Assembly (NCBI RefSeq): GCF_901000735.1
Contig: NC_081543.1
Location: 23,207,515 to 23,271,514 of the forward strand
Length of the DNA stretch: 64,000 nucleotides
Direction: 5' to 3'
From: Corylus avellana
Lineage: Eukaryota > Streptophyta > Magnoliopsida > Fagales > Betulaceae
The first letter of the stretch is position 1; every line of letters starts with the position of its first letter. Shown here in pieces: positions 21,607 to 33,257 of this stretch. The notes beneath the pieces are model-generated. The model was not told the origin of the DNA and made no database searches. It saw only the letters and a program-made list of their open reading frames with translations. The translations under genes and the position numbers were made by a program.

Positions 21607-22908
21607 TTAGAAACAAAAACAAATAAAAAGAAATGCAATATAATGAAAAGGAAAGAAAGAATTTGTGGAGTGAAGTGCAGAAAATAAACTGGAGGAGAAA
21701 ACTTTACAGCGCTTTCCCTTATCATGCGGATGTTCAACCGATCCCTTCCACCCCTTCTTCTTCAAAACTTCACACCCCTCTCGAAGGATGTTTCGCCATC
21801 TTATGTAGAATTTCTTGCTTCGAAGAATCTTCTTAGGAAAGTGGTTCTTAGATTTGTGTGCTTGTGTGCACAAATCCTTGAGTATCTTGACATAAGATGG
21901 CTCTTTGAGACATTCATGCAATGAAGCTTTGGGCTCTTGATGTGTCTCAAGAGGGATAGTGACGCAAGCAGGAGCTTCAGTACTCACTTCCATGTCATTG
22001 GGCAAATTAGGATCTGTTAGAAGCTCACTATTCTCATGGTGCTCAACTTGCTCAGGGTGCTCAACTTGCTCATCTTTCTCTTCCTCCTCTTTGTTATCCA
22101 CAAATTCCTCACTCTCAAGTGTGATGGTAACTTGGGCATGCTCATGATAAGAATTTTCAGAATCATCCTCATCAATCATATAGTGCCTTTCAGCCATCAG
22201 CTGACTTTGAAGCTCTTCTTCCTCTATTCTGTTGAAGTCAGCAACTAGATGACCGATCTTTCCTTCTATCTTGGTCATGGCCTGCTTAAATTCTTGTATG
22301 TCTCTGCCATTAGCCATGTTGGAATTCCTCAGCTCCTGTACAGCTTGATTGGTAAAACCTTTTAGCTCTTGTATAGCTTGGGAGTTGGAATTCTTGAGCT
22401 CTTGTATAGCTTGGGAGTTGGACTGGTCGACTTTTTCTATTAATGTTTTCATCATGTATTCCAGTGATGATTGTAGTGCAGGCTGTGGCATTTGAGTGGT
22501 AGACTGATAAACAGGAGGTTGAGCTTGATTATCGAACTGTGGATATTTTGAATGGTGCAATTCATCAAATTGGTGAGCATAATTTCCTATAGCTTGAGCT
22601 GATCCTAAGAAATCAGATTGGTTGCTCCAATCAGGGTTATAACAATTGAAATTTGAATCAAACTTCGGGCTAGAGAAACTAGTGTTCATTTGTTTTTACG
22701 AAAAGTTAGATCTAGCTGCTCTGATTTGGTCTAATTTGTCCCATAAGTCATCGAGCTCAGGTCGCAGATCTGGACAATTGTTTTCCTCATGATAAGGATT
22801 GAAACAATATGAACATGGTTTATGTGGGTAAAAATTTTGAGGGTAGTTGGTAGGAGCTGGTGTCCTATAACTAGGAGAGGCATTAAAATCATTAAAATGA
22901 AAATTCAT
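21607..22908 (-). pseudogene. A2 gag-like gene with CCHC knuckle and coiled-coil repeats
   Basis: A single frame broken by one stop (22693-22695). Order of features: a short N-terminal segment with the zinc knuckle CSYCFNPYHEENNC; Gln-rich linker; a Lys/Glu/Gln heptad-like stretch with 11-residue repeats of the NSQAIQELKNS type, likely a coiled coil; an acidic Glu/Asp/His-rich stretch; the EPSYVKILKDLCTQ motif that precedes the protease in full-length relatives; and a basic end with RWRNILREG...KKKGWKGS...PHDKGK. The Retrotrans_gag capsid domain and all pol domains are absent. It may supply an RNA-binding partner protein for a helper element, but that is inference. Confidence 0.75.
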
Positions 22909-23108
22909 GCTTCCCCCTCACTTTTTAGCATGCAAATATCCCACATAAAACATTAACCATTTTTATTTTTTTATTTAAAAATAAAAATAAAAAATGACTA
23001 ACTGACTAAAAAAATAAAACTAAAATTTAAAACTCACAAAAAGGACCAAAAATAAATTTTTGGCAAAAATCTACGGAACTGCTGCAGTTGCTGCCTTTGC
23101 TGTAGGAT

Positions 23109-23122
23109 TGCGATCGATCGCA
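23109..23122. other. A2 leader palindrome TGCGATCGATCGCA
   Basis: Perfect 14-nt palindrome in the leader between primer site and gag. The same word or close variants occur in E, D and others; see findings. Confidence 0.8.
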
Positions 23123-23334
23123 CTAGCAGAGTTGTACGGAAGGTGCTGCGGCAAAACTGTAAAACAAGCCAAAACAAAACAAAAAAAACAACAAGAAAAA
23201 TCTTTTTATTTTTATTTTTTTTTATTAGTAACACGAATAAAACAAAACAAATTGCAGAAAAATAAAATCCTAATTATAACTAGTAGAAGAATAAAACTAA
23301 TATAAACATAAATTGGTTTCAAAAATTGAACAAT

Positions 23335-23352
23335 TCCCCGGCAACGGCGCCA
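23335..23352 (-). other. A2 primer binding site (tRNA-Asp)
   Basis: TCCCCGGCAACGGCGCCA on the plus strand equals the last 18 nt (with CCA) of plant tRNA-Asp, 6 nt inside the 5' LTR. Confidence 0.92.
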
Positions 23353-23358
23353 AAAACT

Positions 23359-24759
23359 TGTTGTGCAAATTTATTTAACTCGCAAGTGCATGAATCGATT
23401 GTAATTTAATGGATTGCAAGTGCGAGGTCGATCCCACAGAGAATTGTATTTTTTTGAAAAAACAATTTAAATCTAAACTAATTAAATCATAACCTAATTC
23501 CAAAAGGGTTTGAATTTTGATTTTTGAAATTAAAAGACAAACATAAACTAATTAAAATAAACTAAGAGATAAAATACTAAGGTTTGAGAATTCACACTCA
23601 TCGAATCATAACAACATACTTTCATGTTTATCAATATTAATCTGAAGTTCTCACAATTAAAATCTTAGATATGTTTTACTATGCTTCGACAGTTAATCAA
23701 AACCATCCCATGTATCCATTCATTGCACAAATCACAAAATGAATCCAATATCAATTAAATCATCAGATGTATCCGTAAATCACAGAAGATATCCAATCTT
23801 AATTGAAACACCAAATGTATCCATAGAACAAATCACAAGGCATATCCAATTATTTAGGCAAATAAAATCAAGCAATCAATTATGTGAAATTATCATAAAT
23901 CATCAAGTGTATCCTTGAATCACAAAAGATATCCAAGAATCACTCCATACATTGAAAATAAGTAAAACAATTGAAATATTAAGCCCAATAAAATCAGATA
24001 TATAAAAACTTACATGAAAGTATTGATGGTCTTCATCGGTGAGGCTCCATCCCCAACATTAGTTGGGAATTTAGCTTCACATAAAAATAAAATCTAAACC
24101 TAAACCTAAACCTAAACCTAAAGAAAAACTAAACAAAAGAATTTTGCTCTCTAGGATTGTGTTTTTCTTTTCTTGAATGCAAAGAAGTCTATTTATAGGC
24201 TTAGGAAAGTCCTAAAAACCTTATTAAACCTAGATAATTCGGAGGTCTGTCTTCCAGTCAAAATAGAAATCTGAAATTGGAATAGGATTCATCCAAATTT
24301 GTATCCTTTAATTACGGGGTGATTTTGGCATAGAAACCGTCCGAATTAGGAACATCCTATTTCACAACAAATTGTATTATTTTGAGTTAGCTTTCTAATG
24401 CCACTTGAATCACTTCAATCCAATATTTGAGCAAAAAGTTACGGTCAAAATACTGAGACATATACAGAATCTGAATTTGAATCTGATCCGAAATCTTATC
24501 CAATCTGATCTTTTATCCAATTTAATCTGATTTAACCTTTTTCTTGGATTTGGTTAGACTTAACCACATCATCTAGGTCTTCTCAAAGTATGTTTTCTTT
24601 CGAACTTTTCATTTTTCCCTTTAAAGCTGTAGTTTTTCTTTAACGACCTACAAAACACTAAAAACACAAAACTAACACCAAACATTAAATAACGACACAA
24701 CTAAAGGATTAACTAAAGTAAATAAAGGGGTCCAAATATGCAATATTTGGCACTTATCA
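23359..24759 (-). repeat. A2 5' LTR
   Basis: Pairs with 18848-20244. It differs by a longer (CCTAAA)n run near 24095-24121 and scattered substitutions. Ends CTTATCA. Confidence 0.93.
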
Positions 24760-24807
24760 ATTTCAATTGATTTGATTATGTATTTTGTTATCATGAGAGG
24801 CTAAAAC
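24760..24807 (+). repeat. Element B 5' LTR, piece 2
   Basis: 48 nt of B LTR between A2 and C, matching 58716-58763. The last five bases AAAAC are the target duplication of element C, repeated at 52401-52405. Confidence 0.9.
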
Positions 24808-25467
24808 TGCTGTGCAAATATCTATCTAAATTAATAGGCAAATAAATGTACGTTTAACTTGCAAGTGCACAAGATCAATATAGTAGTATAGGGTGCAAGT
24901 ACGAGATCATTCCCACGAGGATTGCTAAGTTTTGCTTAAAATAAATTCCGTAGTAACACAAAACAAAGATTGATTTTTGAGTTAATAAAGATAGAGGTAG
25001 GACTTCGATATCCACCACTAATCATGCTTAAATAATATAACAATATGCCAATGATTTAATCATATTATGAATACCTAATGTTTGCAAACCTAAGGGTATG
25101 TGTGTATATTCATTAAACTATAGATTTCCCTAAGCAACGAGTTAGGCATGGGTGTATACTCTAACTCTTTTTTTTCTTAAATGATTTAGCATGGGTGTAT
25201 ACTAAGTTATTTTTTAAGAAAGCATAAATCTATGGAAATCGACAAATACATGGAACCTAGGACATGGGTGTATACTTCCGGTTTTTCATGTTGATTAACC
25301 CAAGAACCCAGTGTAGAATTCTTTTGTTACTTTTATTAAACTCAGGACTCGGTCATCCAAATTGATTTAATTAACTAATCCATACTACATGCATATGTTG
25401 ATCAGACAAACACATATGAGGAATTCAATAAAACAGGAATTAATCAAGTTAAGCATCACAATATTAC
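24808..25467 (-). repeat. Element C 3' LTR, piece 1
   Basis: Matches 51035-51695 of C's 5' LTR. Contains repeats of the word GCATGGGTGTATACT near 25090, 25150, 25190 and 25265. Confidence 0.9.
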
Positions 25468-27053
25468 TGTTGTGCAAATTTATTTAACTCGCAAGTGCAC
25501 GAGTCGATTGTAGTTTAATGGATTGCAAGTGCGAGGTCGAACCCACTGAGAATTGTACTTTTGAAAAATCAACTTAAATCTAAACTAATTTTACCCTAAC
25601 CTATTTCCAAAAGGGTTTTGATTTTGATTTTGAAAATTAAAATACTAAACATAAACTAAATAAACTAAGTAAATCAATAGATAAAGGTACTAAGGATGCA
25701 GAATTCACACTCACCAAATCATAACAACATACTTTATGTTCATCAATATTAATCCCAAGTTCTCACAATTTAAATCTTACGTATGTTTTACTATGCTTCA
25801 AAGAATTAATCAAAATCATCCCATGTATCCATTCATTGACCAAATCACACAAGGAATCCAAATTTAATTGAAACAACAGATGTATCTGTAGAACAAATCA
25901 CACGGGATATTCAATTTTTATGAGTTAAAAACCAAGCAATCAATTATGTGAAATTATCCTAAATCATCCAGTGTATCATTGAATCACAACAAGATATCCA
26001 AGAATCATACCACATATTGAAAATAAGTAAAACAATTGAAATAATAATCCAATAAAATCGGAATAATAAAAAACTTACAATAAAGTGATGTTATTCTTCA
26101 TCGGTGAGACTTCATCCCCAACCTTAGTTGAGAATTTTAAGAAAGCATTAATTTATGGAAATCGACAAATACATGGAACCTAGGACATGGGTGTATACTT
26201 CCGGTTTTCCATATTGATTAACCCAAGAACCCAATGTGGAATTCTTTTGTTACTTTTATTAAACCAGGACTTGGTCATCCAAATTGATTTAATTAACTAA
26301 TCCATACTACATGCATATGTTGATCAGACAAACACATATGAGGAATTCGATAAAACAAGAATTAATCAAGTTAAGCATCACAATATAACTGTTGTGCAAA
26401 TTTATTTAACTCGCAAGTGCACAAGTCGATTGTAGTTTAATGGATTGCAAGTGCGAGGTCGAACTCACAGAAAATTGTACTTTTGAAAAATCAACTTATA
26501 TCTAAACTAATTTTACCCTAACCTATTTCCAAAAGGGTTTTGATTTTGATTTTGAAAACTAAAAGACTAAACGTAAACTAAATAAATTAAGTAAATCAAT
26601 AGATAAATGTACTAAGGATGCGGAATCCACACTCACCAAATCATAACAACATACTTTATGTTCATCAATATTAATCCGAATTTCTCACAATTTAAATCTT
26701 ATGTATGTTTTACTATGCTTCAAAGAATTAATCAAAACCATCCCATGTATCCATTCATTGACCAAATCACACAAGGAATCCAAATTTAATTCAAACACCA
26801 GATGTATCTGTAGAACAAATTACAAGGGATATTCAATTTTTATGAATTAAAAACCAAGCAATCAATTATGTGAAATTATCCTAAATCATGAAGTGTATCT
26901 TTGAATCACAACAAGATATCCAAGAATCATGCCATATATTGAAAAGAAGTAAAACAACTGAAATAATAATCCAATAAAATCGGAATAATAAAAAACTTAC
27001 AATAAAGTTATTCTTCATCGGGGAGACTTCATCCCCAACCTTAGTTGAGAATT
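25212..27053. repeat. Tandem duplication across the C-LTR/E-LTR junction
   Basis: Unit 1 25212-26134 and unit 2 26135-27053, period about 920 bp. Each unit holds ~255 bp of C LTR followed by ~665 bp of E LTR. The join lies in shared TTTTAAGAAAGCAT. The duplication post-dates insertion of E, and the two units already differ by substitutions and small indels. Confidence 0.92.
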
Positions 27054-27778
27054 TAACTCCACATGACTATGAAATTAAAACTTAAACCTAAAGAAAAACT
27101 AAACTAAAAGAAAAGTTGTGGATTATATTCTGTCTCCAAAATTGTATCCTAAAACTAGTCTCTGGAGTTCTATATCTTTTCTTGAATGCAAAGAAGTCTA
27201 TTTATAGGCTTAGGAAAGTCATAGAAGAAGCCCAAGTAAACCTAAATAATTCGTAGGTCTGTCTCCCAGTCAAAATAGAAGTCTGAAATCGGAATAGGAT
27301 TCGTCCAAATTTGTGTCCTTTTATTACATGACGATTTTGGCATAGTAACCGTCCGAATTAGGAAAATTATATTTCACAACGAATTGTATTATTTTGAGTT
27401 AGCTTTCTAATGCAGCTTGAATCAATTCAATCTGATATTTGAACAAAAAGTTATGATCAAAATACTTAGACATGAATAGAATCTGAATTTGAATCCACTC
27501 CGAAATCTTATCCAATCTAAAATTTAATCAAATCTGATCTTTAATCCGATTTAGCATTTTTCTTGGATTTGGTTAAATTTAACCACATCATCTAGGTTTT
27601 CTCAAAGTATGCTTTCTTCCAAACTTTGCATTTTTCTCTTTAAAGCTGTAGTTTTTCTTCAATGACCTGCAAAATACTAAAACTACAAAACTAACACAAA
27701 ACATTAAATAACGACACAACTAAAGGATTAACTAATGTAAATAAAGGAGTCTAAATATGAAATATTTGGCACTTATCA
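26390..27778 (-). repeat. E 3' LTR (complete copy)
   Basis: Begins TGTTGTGCAAAT and ends GGCACTTATCA; same family as the A2 and solo LTRs. Confidence 0.88.
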
Positions 27779-29200
27779 AACACCCTCAAACTTACATTTT
27801 GCTAGTCCCTTAGCAAAACAAAACGAAAAATACAATGAAAGCAAGAAACATAAATCTTCTTTCGTGGGAGAGACGATTGCATTTAGCATATGCCACAAGC
27901 CTTTTAAACCCCTAGGCATCCTTAGTGGACAAGTGAAGTCTCGTGAGGGCTTAACAAGAATGATACCCACAAACATTGTAGCACTATGTTGTTAACAAGA
28001 AAGAAGTTTCACATAAACCATGGTTCTTATTCATGAGCAAACTTAAAAAGACAAACACCATCATCATAGTCAAAAGGAAATCCAGAATCAAATCACTCAT
28101 AAATGGACAATTGAGACCTCATATGTTTTGAAAAGTGTAAAGTGTAATTAGCATATAATCACGAAGCTTTCAGTTTAAACTCAAGACAAGTTCCATAAAA
28201 TTTGTAAGAATCCCTAAGAAATGAAACAACCAACACAAGATATGCATTTTTTTTTTTTTACAGGCCCTGCAATGTTTAACTCCCTTAAGCTTTATAATTG
28301 ACTCATGTAACAAGTGTTAGGCTAATGACTCCTAAGCAGGTGGCTTTAGGGCACAAGATGTAAAACATCCCTAAGGGCTTATTAACTTAAGTAAAAAAGG
28401 CTACGAAGTTAGATTAGCCTATCATAAATCAACACTGAACTTCACACCTTTTGACGTGAACACTCAATGCTTAATGAGGCAAGAGGTCCAGTTACTCAGC
28501 GGAAAACTCAACATGAACTTTCTTTTCTTTTTCCTTCTCTTTTTTTATTTATTTTTTTCTTTTTTATATTTTATTTATTTATTTATTTATTATTATTATT
28601 ATTATTTTGGTATCTTGCAAGCCAATGGTTATTCATCAATACGTCATCCAACAAATTTCAAAGAGAACAAGCTTAAGCTCAAACCTTATACCTCACAGAA
28701 AACATGCTAATGTGCTCATAAAAATTTATCTCAAAACAAGTGAAATCTCTTTTACCCAAAAATAAGTCAAAGGACTCAAACTCCGAATGACATAATGATG
28801 ATGTTCAACCCTTTAAGCAAGCTAATGAAATGCAAATCACATTTACAGTTTAACTCAAACTTGACAACAACATAGCACAATTTTTTTTTTTCATTTTTTT
28901 TAACACAAAATGACAAATAAGAATAAACAATAAGAACAAAAATAAACAGACAAAGTGTTTTTCCATACCCCCAAACTTGAATTACACATTGCCCTCAGTA
29001 TGTAGTATAGAAATACATTACCAGAAGTAAGGAAACATCAAGGTGTGAAAAAGGGGCAGGGCCAAACTCAAACACCAAAACACCTGTCAACAAAAACTAA
29101 CGCCAATATTTTTTCACAGAAACAAAACATCAAGAGATTAATTGCTGTTAGAAACAAAAACAAATAAAAAGAAATGCATTATAATGAAAAAGGAAAGAAA
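27779..29200 (-). other. E conserved non-coding 3' block
   Basis: Same ordered landmarks as in A2, with PPT complement CACCCTCAAACTTAC at the LTR and a second purine-tract complement CCCCCAAACTTGAATTACAC near 28971. A TTA-type microsatellite sits at about 28560-28605. Confidence 0.75.
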
Positions 29201-29245
29201 GAATTTGTGGAGTGAAGTGTAGAAAATAAACTAGAGGAGAAAACT

Positions 29246-30712
29246 TTACAGTGCTTTCCCCTTATCATGTGGATGTCCAACCAATCCCTTTCACCCCTTC
29301 TTCTTCAAAATTTCATACCCCTCTGGAAGGATGTTTCGCCATCTTATGTAGAATTTCTTGCTTCGAAGGATCTTCTTAGGAAAGTGGTCCTTAGATTTGT
29401 GTGCTTGTGTGCACAAGTCCTTGAGTATCTTGACATAAGATGGCTCTTTGAGACATTCAGGCGATGAAGCTTTAGATTCTTGATGTGTCTCAAGAGGGAC
29501 AGTGATGCAGTCATGAGCTTCAGTACTCACTTCCATGTCACTGGGCATATCAAGATTTGTTGGTGGCTCACTGTTCTCATGGTGCTCAACTTCTTCTTCT
29601 TTTTCTTCCTCCTCAGTGTTATCAACAATTTTCTCACTCTCAAGTGTAGTGGTGACTTGAGCATGCTCAACTTGCTCTATGTGCTCCTCTTTGTTATCCA
29701 CAATTTCTTTCTCATCAACCATGTAGTGTAAAATGAATGGACATTCGCTTTGGTGGTGAGTAGGATTATAACAATATTCACAAAATAGAGATAGTCCCCA
29801 CTTATTTATAGTTTTGATATAGGCCGACCTAACTGCCTTGAGTTTTGCTATTCTCCTTTTTAAGTCATCAATGTGAGCAGTTGGACAAAATTGAAATACC
29901 TCATCTTGAGGAAGATAATTTCTTGTAGCACTTTGCTCTCTTTCAAAGTTGGAGGTGGCTTGGACATGCTTATGATAACAATTTCAGGACTCATCCTCAT
30001 CAATCATATAGTGTCCTTTAGCTATCAACTGACTTTGAAGCTCTTCTTCCTTATTGTTATCTTCTATGCTCTCATTGTCCCAATATTGAGTCATTGAGTC
30101 AAGTTGATGTTCAGATGGGTGTTCATTCTCACTCTGGCCAATCCATTCTTCCAACACTGCGGTAGCTTGAGTGTTGGCTTCTTTGATCTCTTGATTGGAT
30201 TGTCGCAGTTCTTGTAGGGTTTGTTTGGTGAAACCTTTTAGCTCTTGTATAGCTTGGGAGTTGGACTTCTTGAGCTCTTGTATAGCTTGGAAGTTGGAAT
30301 TCTTGAGCTCTTGCATAGCTTGGGAGTTGGACTGGTCGACTTTTTCTATTAATGTTTTCATTATGTCTTTCAGTGATGATTGTGGTGCACTATAGTTTGA
30401 GTGGTGTACTTCATCAAATTGGTCAGCGTAATTTCCTGTAACCTAAGCTAACCATGAGAAATTAGATTGGTTGCTCCAGTCCGGGTTGTAATAATTGGAA
30501 TTTGAATCAAACCCTGGACTCGAGAAACTGATATTCATTTGCTCATATGAAAAATTAGATACTTGTCCCCATGATGGACAATAACTATAATGATGATAGG
30601 GATTGGAGCAGTATGAACATGGCTTATGTGGGTAAAATTTTTTATGGTAGTTGGTAGGAGCTGGTGTCCTATAATTAGGAGAGGCATTAAAATCATTAAA
30701 ATGAAAATTCAT
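29246..30712 (-). pseudogene. E gag-like gene with two CCHC knuckles
   Basis: Related to the A2 gene and broken by several stops and frame changes. Reading from 30712: zinc knuckle CSYCSNPYHHYSYC, a Gln/Asn-rich segment, then four or five NSQAIQELK-type repeats (A2 has fewer), an acidic stretch, a second knuckle CEYCYNPTHHQSEC (29741-29782), a second acidic stretch, EPSYVKILKDLCTQ and the basic RWRNILPEG end. The second knuckle and doubled acidic segment suggest an internal duplication of part of the gene. No capsid or pol domain. Confidence 0.7.
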
Positions 30713-30934
30713 GCTTCCCTATCACTTTTTAGATGCAAGTATCCCACATAAAACATTAACCATTTTTTTAAAAATAAAATAAACTAAAAAAAAAAGACTA
30801 ACTAACTAAAAAAAATAAAACTAAAATTTAAAAACTCACAAAAATGACCAAAAATAAATTTTTGGCAACAATCTACGGAATTGCTGCAATCTGCTGGTGC
30901 TGCCTCTAGAGGTGAGCTTGAGTGCTGGCTGGGC

Positions 30935-30946
30935 GCGATCGATCGC
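30935..30946. other. E leader palindrome GCGATCGATCGC
   Basis: Perfect 12-nt palindrome in GGGCGCGATCGATCGCACTA, at the same place as in A2 (between primer site and gag). Confidence 0.75.
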
Positions 30947-31143
30947 ACTAGCAGGGGCGTGCGGAAGGTGGTTGCCGCAGAGCTGTAAAAAAAAAAAAAA
31001 AAAAAAAAAAATCTTTTTTTTTTTTAATATTAGTAACAGAAATAAAACAAAACAAATTGCAGAAAAAATAAAATCCTAATTATAACTAGTAGACGAATAA
31101 AACAAATTTAGAAATAAATTGGTTTAAAAAATTGAACAATTCC

Positions 31144-31246
31144 TTGTGGGTTCGACCTTGCACTTGAAATCCATTAACTACAATTGATTTGTATACTTGC
31201 GAGTATTAAAATTTGCTCAACAAGTTTTTGGCGCCATTGCCAGGGA
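31144..31246. other. E: ~103-bp micro-inversion spanning primer site and LTR edge
   Basis: The reverse complement of this stretch aligns with the normal sequence of A2 across the primer site and first ~75 bp of the 5' LTR. On both sides the sequence continues in normal orientation. A few bases at each edge are present twice in opposite orientation. Confidence 0.9.
31229..31246 (+). other. E primer binding site, inverted orientation
   Basis: TGGCGCCATTGCCAGGGA on the plus strand, complementary to tRNA-Asp with two mismatches but facing the wrong way for this minus-strand element, because of the micro-inversion. Confidence 0.88.
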
Positions 31247-32579
31247 CCCATAGGGAACTGTATTTTTGAAAGAAATTTTAAATCTAAATTAATTAAACCC
31301 TAATCTAGTTCCAAATTTTTGAGAGAATTTTTTGTTTGAATGAAAAAGTAAAAACATAAGCAATTTAAAGTAATTGAAATCTTATGACGAAGCACTAAGT
31401 TTTCGGAATCCGCACTCACAAATTCATAACAACATAATTTCATGATCTATAATATTCCCCAAAGTTCTCACATATAAATCTTATGTTTGTTTTACTATTG
31501 CTTCAAAGAATTAATCAAAGGATCCCATGTATCAATTCATAACCCAAATCACAAAAGAAATCCAATATTCGATTAAATCATTAATTGTATCCGTAAATCA
31601 CAAGAAAATATCCAATCTTTATCAAAACATCAATTGTATCTAGAGAATAAATCACAAGGTAAATCCAATTTTTAACAAAGAAAACCAAGCAATCAATTGA
31701 ATTGAATAATCTTAAATCATCAATTGAATCCTTGAATCACAAAAGATATCCAAGAGTTATTCAATCCAATTGATTAGAAGTAAAACAATAGAGCAATTAA
31801 ACCATTAAATTGGGAAATATTACATACATGCAACAAAGTTGCTAATCATAAGTGAGGTTTCATCTTCAACCCTAGTTGAAGGTTTAGCCTCTCATGTTAT
31901 TGAAAGATAAAACAAGATTGATTGAATTCATAATGTAAAATTGAGTACTTACAAATACAAAGTTGAGATCCAAAAGCTAGGAAAACCTTATACTCCCTTC
32001 ATCTCCTCTACAATCTTGAAATTCGTAGCCTCCTCAATTAATCTGATAATTCCCTATTTATAGACCTAAAACCTAGGGTTTTACAAGTTGAAATCGGATA
32101 AAATTCGTCCAAGTTTGTGTCCTTTTATTTCGGGAAAATTTTGGTATAGTAACAGTCCGAATTAGAAAAATCCTATTTCACAACAAATTGTAGTATTTTG
32201 AGTTAGCTTTCCAATGCAGCTTGAATCATATCAATCCGATATTGAAGTAGAAAATTATGATCAAAATACTGAGACATGTGCAGAATCTGAATTTGAATCT
32301 ACTCCGAAATCTTATCAAATCTGAAATTTAATCCAATCTGATCTTTAATCCGATTTAACATTTTTCTTGGATTTGGTTAAACTTAACCACATCATTTAGG
32401 TCTTCTCAAAGTATACTTTCTTCCAAACTTTGCATTTTTTCCTCTAAAGCTGTAGTTTTTCTTTAATGACCTATAAAATACTAAAATAAAACTAACATAA
32501 AATATTAAATAACGACACAACTAAATGATGAACTAATGTAAATAAATGGGTCTAAATATGGAATATTTGGCACTTATCA
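31247..32579 (-). repeat. E 5' LTR (non-inverted part)
   Basis: Continues after the inversion with normal A2-family LTR sequence and ends GGCACTTATCA. More diverged from the E 3' LTR than the two A2 LTRs are from each other. Confidence 0.8.
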
Positions 32580-32777
32580 ATGATTATCACAAAGGCGCTA
32601 ATATTAAAATACTAAATAAACATAATTAGGACTTCAATCTTGCCCTACTAAGTAGTTTAGTTACACATGATTTTGATGTTAAACATCTTCATAAATTAAA
32701 ATAGAAAGGAAAAGAATAAACCCGAAACTTGAACTTGAAGGGCTCCAATTCTTCTCCTTGGAATTGTGTGTCTATTC
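32580..32777 (-). repeat. Element C 3' LTR, piece 2
   Basis: Matches C's 5' LTR around 51692-51890 and stops at GTGTGTCTATTCT, where LINE ORF2 begins. ATTCT is shared by both sides of the join. Confidence 0.88.
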
Positions 32778-33257
32778 TGTGGCCACCCAGAAATGGCAAA
32801 AAGAAAGGAAGCTTGGGCGCTACTAAGAAATCTATTCCACTTTCGACCAATCCCATGGCTTCGTGTGGGGGACTTTAAGAGATTGTGGACTTATCATAGA
32901 AAAAAAGGCATTGCAAACCGTGCTAGGGGGCAAATGGAAGATTTTCAACGTGCATTGGAGTATAGCAGTTTACATGACTTGGGGTTTAAGGGGCCTAAGT
33001 ACACTTGGAACAATGGGCAGCACGGAAGAGGATATACACAAGAATGGTTGGATAGGGCGGTTGCGAATATAGAATGGAGTGCTTTATGGACTACCGCAAG
33101 GGTTGAGGTCTTGGCATGCCACACATCAGACCACCATCCCCTACTTCTCACTTTAAATACCAATGGCGCTAAGGCTGGTCAAAAGCCCAAGCAGTTTCTG
33201 ATTGAAGCACAGTGGTCAAAATGTTGGGATTTCCCTAAGGTTATTCTTGAATCCTAG
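32778..33257 (+). pseudogene. LINE ORF2, apurinic endonuclease domain (C-terminal half)
   Basis: Begins at the endonuclease motif FCGHPEMAKRKEAWALL, with VGDFKRL (normally GDFNE) and the catalytic-site segment ACHTSDHHPLLL (S-D-H). The first ~100 residues of the domain are absent here. It ends at a stop (33255-33257), and the frame is not conserved beyond. Typical of plant L1 LINEs, which nick target DNA for priming. Confidence 0.85.

Larger units (their letters stand above)
18848..24759 (-). mobile_element. Element A2: complete pol-less LTR retrotransposon
   Basis: LTRs 18848-20244 and 23359-24759 begin TGTTGTGCAAAT and end CTTAT(C/G)A. It is inserted in B's 5' LTR with target duplication ATTTT/ATTTC; the uninterrupted site is visible at 58716-58720 (ATTTC) in B's 3' LTR. 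The interior has a primer site, one gag-like gene with a zinc knuckle, and the conserved 3' block. It lacks pol and even the usual capsid domain, so it is a small non-autonomous element related to E and to the solo LTR at 41051. Confidence 0.93.
25468..32579 (-). mobile_element. Element E: pol-less LTR retrotransposon of the A2 family
   Basis: The 3' LTR is 26390-27778 (an extra partial copy at 25468-26134 comes from the tandem duplication) and the 5' LTR ends at 32579. C LTR sequence resumes at 32580. Interior: conserved 3' block, gag-like gene, leader, and a primer site that has been inverted. I could not identify a clean 5-bp target duplication (ATTAC/ATAAC on the left, ATGAT on the right). 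Confidence 0.85.

Noticed and set aside
23335..23352. Possible tRNA-Asp gene remnants
   Set aside because: Only the last 18 nt of the tRNA match, always at an LTR edge; these are primer binding sites.
24095..24121. CCTAAA repeats as interstitial telomere sequence
   Set aside because: The unit is 6 nt, not the plant 7-nt CCCTAAA, and it is a short variable run inside A2-family LTRs.
25090..25280. Repeated GCATGGGTGTATACT words as a CRISPR-like array
   Set aside because: Irregular spacing, plant LTR context and presence in every C and D LTR; no CRISPR in this window.
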